64,000 nucleotides of DNA. It comes from Gyrodactylus bullatarudis. Taxonomy: Eukaryota > Platyhelminthes > Monogenea > Gyrodactylidea > Gyrodactylidae. Location of the stretch: NCBI GenBank assembly GCA_012064415.1, contig SSNU01000030.1, forward strand, positions 106,980 to 170,979. Direction: 5' to 3'. The notes under the pieces were generated by a model. The model was not told the origin of the DNA, searched no databases, and worked only from the letters and a program-made list of their open reading frames with translations. The position numbers were made by a program, and so were the translations under genes. This document shows positions 59,301 to 64,000 of this stretch, piece by piece (within the stretch, counting starts at the first letter, position 1; every line of letters begins with the position of its first letter).

Positions 59301-60919
59301 TTCACACTTGATCAGACTTCGACATTCCTTATACTGGAGAAGAATATTAAAGAGCTAATTGGAAATAAACCTGACATTAGAAATGTCCATCTTACTTTAG
59401 AAGCCTGTGATAATGGCAAACAACCTCTATGCTCGATTCCATTTGAAATAAGAGTTTATTTCAAAGAGAATATACCCCTTATTTCTAATGATTTCGAAGT
59501 GAATTCACAAATCTCAACGGAAATCTGGTCAAGCAATAGACAAAATATTGAAAAGTCTCCTGTAATAAGGGGAAAAAGTCGGATCAGATCAAATGAAATC
59601 TTGATAATATTCATAATAATATTTTCAATTCTCACCATAATAGCATTTATTGCTTTTTTCATTGTCTGGCAGCGTTTCCAAAAGACCTCTAATCACCTAC
59701 ATTTCAATAGAACTAACCAAAGAATAAGGACAAACGATGAAAATTATTCCATCGGACTTCACAGTAATCAGTTACAAAATCAATATTCAACCCTAGCATT
59801 TGGTGAAACTATTAATCCAAGTAAGTTTAGTAAGCTCCGTGTCCATTTGAAGAAATTATTCAGCATTCAGTTGTAAATTATGTTTTACTGATAAGAAATA
59901 TTGATGAAATATCAAGTGCCCATTAGATAAATTACTGGTTAGAATTGATAGAGATTTTAAAGTAGAAAAGTATTCTTTCTTTAATGGAAATAATCAACGT
60001 ACGAGTTGAATGGAATTCTTTTATGTTGTATAGAGAAGTATTTTCAAAACAACTCGTTCTATCATTTACAACCGCTGAAGCAAGATGGCTCCACTTTGGG
60101 GAAAAACCAAAGATTCAACTTTGATCAAACAAAATTCGATAAAAATCGGCCGAGATCTCAAGTATCTCCTTTCGCCATGGTAGATCAACAGAATGATTCG
60201 AAAATATACAACCAATTAATTCATGAGAGGAAAAGCAACTATGTAAGAGTCATATTTACCCATGAATATTACCTAATTACTATAAATTGAATGTCTATAT
60301 TGGAAAGAGATGATTTCTCGTAAGGTAAATTGAAATAAGAGAGATTCAGAGTTAACTAATCAATTAGAAGAATTCCAATTATACACTAAACTGAAACAAA
60401 TGATTATAATACTACTTCTAAGTACACACTTGATTCAATAAACCTTTTTTCTAAATGAAATTGCCATTCATCATTAATTTCCAAATAATCTCATAGATGC
60501 TCAACAATCATTCACATCCAAATCGTAACACTGATTGCTCTAACAATACCCTTTTCTTGAAGAGTTATTCACTGCTCAACAATGGCAATTGTAAGTTAAA
60601 AAGTCCAGTTAATTAAAAAGTTTAATTTTAATTCATGTTTTGTTTATCAGACAACTATGAATCATTGAATAACCAAAACCATCAAAAATTCAATCAAAGT
60701 TTAACTCGGAGTAAATCTCAGCAAATAAACAAGAGACTAATCACAAACAGTTTTGATAAGGGCAATGTAACTTTTCTACAGAAATCTAGTAATGTGACTA
60801 GGTCCTTTGATGAGCTCACATTCAGCAGCCTTGATGAAGAAACTGAACAAAATAAAATATTCGGCAATAAAGCAAGACATCAGACACCGAGTACTTTCCC
60901 AGAAACAAGTTTTGTATAG
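47386..60919 (+). CDS. Protocadherin-like transmembrane adhesion receptor, 10 exons
   Basis: Exons 47386-47664, 54243-54698, 54758-55537, 55595-56020, 56082-56258, 58236-58547, 59040-59820, 60034-60242, 60497-60590 and 60651-60919; frame closes to about 1260 aa. The signal peptide is at residues 1-24 (LLIIGVIFTNLLVTTPAV). Six calcium-binding linkers are visible (INDNSP, VNDNEP, VNDEIP, VNDNSP, LNDNNP, INDNIP) with DRE/LDR..E partners, so about seven cadherin repeats. One transmembrane helix is at about 995-1018 (LIIFIIIFSILTIIAFIAFFIVW), then a 240-residue Asn/Ser-rich cytoplasmic tail. No catenin-binding or Fat/Dachsous-type domains, hence protocadherin-like. Read-through of the exon-7 donor would give a short-tail isoform stopping at 59876. 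Intron 1 is 6.6 kb and intron 5 is 2.0 kb; others are 57-490 nt. AATAAA at about 60962. Confidence 0.9.
49600..50125. repeat. Composite repeat: hammerhead block plus gaagaaggcgtg-family foldback
   Basis: The left part (agaggatttggaagacgag ... cttacaccggcttg) matches the elements at 2292-2636 and 4170-4280. From about 49690, arms (tcaatattagaattctcagc ... and its inverted partner near 50075) match the foldback at 18262-18562, with a longer spacer. The two repeat families are adjacent here, linking them to one parental element. Confidence 0.7.
49636..49675 (-). ncRNA. Hammerhead ribozyme-like motif (copy 5)
   Basis: Minus strand: CTGATGA (49671-49665) and GAAA (49656-49653) intact. Stem III ATAAA/TTTAT with a 3-nt loop, T49640 at the cleavage position. 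Stem I GATT/ACTC has three of four pairs. Stem II segment is GAAGCGGT. Related to copy 2. Confidence 0.58.
53513..53569 (+). other. tRNA-like segment, probable pseudogene or SINE head
   Basis: Contains tggtgtagtgg (A-box-like) and ggttcagaccc (B-box-like) bracketed by gtgtgg and ccacac, which pair as an acceptor stem. At about 57 nt it is too short for a complete tRNA. An adjoining upstream stretch (gcatcggacttgaatctga) also resembles a Ser/Leu-type tRNA middle. No confident tRNA call. Confidence 0.3.
56259..58235. other. Protocadherin intron 5
   Basis: About 2.0 kb of AT-rich sequence with a short taa repeat near 56358. No ORF, element or RNA gene that I can support. Confidence 0.6.
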
Positions 60920-61819
60920 ATATACATATTAGAATTAATAATGCTTAGATTATTGTTTTTTAATAAATTGTGTTACTACTTGAAAGTATTTACATTTATT
61001 TAAAATACTTTTGATGACTTATATTTTTTATATATTGCCTCAATAAAAATGCATAACGATTGACGAACTTTTAGTTCAATCAACTCAATTAGTGAAAAGA
61101 TTTATTTTTGAAAGAAATGAAAATTATACAAGAGACTTGAATAAAACTGCTTGACTCGAGTCGATTCCTATGACTCTTCGAAATATTATTGAATATATTA
61201 TCTTCAGGGATAATGAGATGAGCATTTCATTTTTAAATATTCTCAAAAGAGATTTTCAAGTACTAAAGTTTATTTTTTACAATGTACACCATTCATTCAA
61301 TTTAAAATACAGTTTTTCGTCACATTCTTCTATAGTTGAGTTTTTTCCTGAAATTTCATACATCACGTAATTTACTAGAAGATCAAATTCAAATCATGGT
61401 TCATTTCTATTAAGAAAAGAGCACGTCCTACCAAATTTCTTTAGCTACTACACTATCGATTCATTTATTTCTGATAAACTAATTTATACCTTAATTGTAT
61501 TTTTCAAATAAATTTTATTGATTTAAATTTTTCTGAATTACTTTTAAGTATATCAGATCAAAGTTGCTTCCACATCCTTGGGGACGAGTATCATGTGTGC
61601 CTGACTTGCAATAAAAATCTAAATCAATCACGATATTACACGATTTCGTGACTGAATCTCTCTCACGCTTATTTGTATTTTGTTTTAAATGTATAATTTA
61701 ATGCTTTTGAGCTAAAGCTAAAGCTCTTAACCAATCAAATTTAAGAAAAGTATTCTATTGGTTTATCGAGATAGAAAAAGAGTGCTTGAATTATGGAACC
61801 TCAGCAATTTGGATAGTCA
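60920..61819. other. Intergenic region between protocadherin and IRF2BP homologue
   Basis: A poly(A) signal for the upstream gene lies near 60962. A short inverted pair (ttgattggt-like/accaatcaaa) lies near 61730. An upstream ATG at about 61793 is followed in frame by a stop after seven codons, so the IRF2BP start was set at 61820. Nothing else is recognised. Confidence 0.5.
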
Positions 61820-62845
61820 ATGGATGTGAACAAGAGTATAGCCATGATGAATATCTTTCATTACATTTCCAATCATCAAAATACTCCTCGATTTAATAGA
61901 GTCTCCATTCAACGAGTCCAATGTTATCTATGTGAACTTCCCAAGTACCCTTGGACAATGATCAATGACTTTAGTCAGCCTGTTTGTAGGGGATGTGTTA
62001 ACTTTGAAAACATCGATCGAATTGAAAAGGTCATAAATGATACGAGAATCATGAAAGAGTTATATTTTACACCGAGTTCTGATGACCTTAGCCATAAAAG
62101 TATTCCGAATCAGGCAAAACAATCAGACTGTAAATCGAAATATATCAAGAGTTTATTTCCAATAATATTAAAGCATAAAAAACAAAATTTCCTTATTAAC
62201 TTGATTGGCCTAAAACAAGAAGAGTCGAAAGCAAATTTGAAATTGATGGAATCATTTTACTTGGAGTATCCTCTAGAATCAGGAAATATATTTCTTGGAT
62301 TTGAAACTCTTAGGGAGTTCTTAGAACGCACAAAGTCATTGAAAATTTCTTCTTGGAATGAAGACTCTTGGGAGTATACAAGTCCTAACAATCCGCATGG
62401 TTGGAGCGACTTTACCAACATGACAGGCTTTATCTTGCAAAGTGAAGTAAGAAAAAGATCTCTTGATGACCGGAGAGAATTTGAAAATAAAGTTAAACGA
62501 CAAAATATCATAATCACTTGTACAATATGCGATATAAAACTTGAGGGTTCATTTTATGTTCAATGTCCGAGTGTTGTCGAGCACAAGTTTTGTTTCTTCT
62601 GTGCGAAAGATTACATTTTAAAACATTGTGAAGAGGAAAGTCAAGAAATATTTTGTCCGAGTGATAAAAATTGCACTCTCAGTAATGGTAAACCATGGGC
62701 ATTTGTTAAAGAAGAAATAGCTGCCATACTAATAGCGTCCAATTGTAAGGCGCCAGAAAATAAAGAAGAGACCAACAACAGCCTTGAAAAGAGTAACAAA
62801 GAGATTTCCGAAACTGTGTCTAGTGACGATACTCTTGAAGTTTAG
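61820..62845 (+). CDS. IRF2BP: IRF2BP family transcription cofactor homologue
   Basis: Single exon, 341 aa (human paralogues are 570-800 aa). The N-terminal IRF2BP zinc finger is at residues 35-62: QCYLCELPKYPW, FSQPVCRGCVNFE, with Cys 35, 38, 56 and 59. C-terminal RING-like finger is at about 232-300: CTICDIKL, FYVQCPSVVEHKFCFFCAKDYI, FCPSDKNC, PWAFVKEEIAAIL. Both match the two conserved ends of IRF2BP1/2/L nearly block for block, while the long low-complexity middle of vertebrate proteins is reduced to about 170 residues. Nuclear co-repressor with possible E3 activity (family knowledge). Its tail-to-tail neighbour carries the same RING domain. Confidence 0.92.
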   Translation: MDVNKSIAMMNIFHYISNHQNTPRFNRVSIQRVQCYLCELPKYPWTMINDFSQPVCRGCVNFENIDRIEKVINDTRIMKELYFTPSSDDLSHKSIPNQAKQSDCKSKYIKSLFPIILKHKKQNFLINLIGLKQEESKANLKLMESFYLEYPLESGNIFLGFETLREFLERTKSLKISSWNEDSWEYTSPNNPHGWSDFTNMTGFILQSEVRKRSLDDRREFENKVKRQNIIITCTICDIKLEGSFYVQCPSVVEHKFCFFCAKDYILKHCEEESQEIFCPSDKNCTLSNGKPWAFVKEEIAAILIASNCKAPENKEETNNSLEKSNKEISETVSSDDTLEV

Positions 62846-63359
62846 TTTATAAGACATTCATCTTTATCATGAATACAAATATATAAATAATTTATAAAAA
62901 GAATAAGACTCTCTTATTTCTTCTGATGAGAATCTAAATAGATAGTGATCTAATTCAGTATTCAATTACAAGGATAGAGGTTTAAACTACTAGGATTTAT
63001 TCAAGTTTTTTTTCTCGAACCAAAAAGATGCCAATAACTTTGGGAATTTTTTCAACTCAGAATAGTGTTGATCCCATATAGAATAACGATATTCTGTTAA
63101 TACTATCCCACCAACAAGAGATATGAGCAAAATCGTGACTCAATCGGAATAGCATGCTACACAATTTGAAATGATTTTCCTTTTTTGATTCTTTCGTGAT
63201 ACTCATTCAGCATTAAGTTTCCTATTTCACTCTAATCAAAATTGATCTAATATCTAATTTTCATCCATTCTTATGTAAATCAGTTATAACCGGTGTTTTA
63301 ATAAATTGTATTCTTAAATTCTTCTATATTGTCACTAGTTGTATTTTTTGAGTTTATGT
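62846..63359. other. Intergenic, convergent gene ends
   Basis: AT-rich spacer between the IRF2BP homologue and its RING-only relative. No feature beyond possible poly(A) signals. Confidence 0.5.
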
Positions 63360-63785
63360 TCACATCTGATCAGTATCATTATTAGCATATTCGAAAATGA
63401 AAACTTCATCAGAATTAATACATCGAAGAACTTCATTTATCTCACAGTGCTTGAAACACCACGGTGATTTCAATGCCATTCGGCATTTCTCCTCACTTGG
63501 ACATTGAATTGATGGAGGTTTCGTTTTTGATGAGTTAATGCGCATTTTCTGAATGTAGTCTGCTGTACAATGGAAACAGAATTTGTGACCCGGATATACA
63601 GGACATTGTACGAATGGTTTATGATCAAGAATTACAGAACATTTTTGACATGATATCTTTGGGAGAGCATTGTATAGACTCTCTAATTTTTGATTTGAAA
63701 CATTCATTGAAATAATTATGATTATATTGTGAATGAATTTCAAAAGTGATTGTTGTAGTGGAAGATTTATAAAAGAATAGAACAC
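63360..63785 (-). CDS. RING-only IRF2BP-like protein
   Basis: 141-aa ORF if the first ATG (63785) is used; an internal Met before NVSNQKLESL may be the true start. The domain has CQKCSVIL, FVQCPVYPGHKFCFHCTADYI, IQCPSEEKC and SPWCFKHCEINEVL, the same spacing as the C-terminal finger of IRF2BP proteins; GHKFCFHC is closer to the vertebrate GHKFCFPC than the neighbouring gene is. The N-terminal IRF2BP finger is absent within the window; it may be lost or lie on an exon beyond 64000. Upstream (63790-63850) is hammerhead-family repeat sequence, so truncation by insertion is possible. Likely a diverged duplicate. Confidence 0.75.
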   Translation of the reverse strand: MFYSFINLPLQQSLLKFIHNIIIIISMNVSNQKLESLYNALPKISCQKCSVILDHKPFVQCPVYPGHKFCFHCTADYIQKMRINSSKTKPPSIQCPSEEKCRMALKSPWCFKHCEINEVLRCINSDEVFIFEYANNDTDQM

Positions 63786-63789
63786 ATTC

Positions 63790-63855
63790 CATTTCCATGA
63801 ATAAAGCCTCTATATCGGGTATGGTCAATGAGTATTACTCATCAGCGGGATGCAT
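63790..63855 (-). repeat. Degenerate hammerhead-family repeat
   Basis: The minus strand has CTGATGAG (from the complement of ctcatcag near 63837), a gagtaatactc hairpin in the stem II position, then CCCGATATAGAGGC, where GAAA has become GATA. Similar to 17420 and 41020. Probably inactive. Confidence 0.45.
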
Positions 63856-64000
63856 AAAAAATTGCAAATGTATCAAACTACTGATTCAGTATTGCTGAAA
63901 TAATTATTGAGTACAAGATCTAGTCAAGCCTGGAAAGAGAGATTGAGAACCAAAATTGGAATAACCAGTTAATAAAAAATTTGAAAATTTGAAAACTTTC

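Noticed and set aside
1..64000. CRISPR arrays, operons, ribosome binding sites, phage attachment sites
   Set aside because: The window is animal nuclear DNA with spliceosomal introns; none of these features is expected or seen.

Overview
The window is AT-rich nuclear DNA from a multicellular animal. Evidence for this is a classical cadherin-repeat receptor, a BTB-BACK-Kelch protein, an IRF2BP-type transcription cofactor, a Ly6/quiver-like GPI protein and full-length ATR, all split by spliceosomal introns. Many introns are only 23-30 nt (gt...ag, frame preserved), close to the shortest known in animals. Others are several kb long and packed with mobile DNA. The lineage cannot be fixed from the sequence. 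A small-intron invertebrate (for example a flatworm-, mesozoan- or copepod-like group) fits; prokaryotes, plants and vertebrates do not.

Layout. 1-300: a near-perfect palindrome carrying hammerhead-ribozyme motifs. 1236-7138 (-): BTB-Kelch gene whose introns hold Penelope-like retroelement (PLE) debris and more hammerhead motifs. 7221-7727 (+): glycine cleavage H protein, head-to-head with the Kelch gene. 7899-9698 (-): DDX47/Rrp3 RNA helicase. 9817-25732 (+): ATR checkpoint kinase, 29 exons, whose frame closes to about 2892 aa. 25885-26378 (-): Ly6-like protein. 26557-27896 (-): hAT-type transposase, truncated at a (TA)n tract. 28064-28231 (-): 55-aa microprotein, divergent from 28463-39610 (+), an Asn/Ser-rich RGG protein. 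The last intron of that RGG gene (8.2 kb) contains a 700-bp foldback, degraded virus-like ORFs split by a mariner element (mostly an assembly gap), and an apparently intact Merlin transposon. 41283-41973 (-): decayed transposon-type gene. 42095-43619: intact Tc1-like element. 43.6-47.4 kb: gene-poor. 47386-60919 (+): protocadherin-like receptor (about 1260 aa) with a 6.6-kb first intron. 61820-62845 (+): IRF2BP homologue. 63360-63785 (-): a RING-only relative of it, tail to tail.

The host genes are independent housekeeping, signalling and adhesion units; there are no operons. The strongest shared theme is the mobile fraction. At least six separate sites satisfy the hammerhead ribozyme core together with a complementary stem I and stem III. 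They sit in small inverted-repeat elements, one of them directly upstream of a Penelope-type reverse transcriptase remnant. Exon coordinates were derived by hand from splice motifs and frame continuity and may be off by a base or two.
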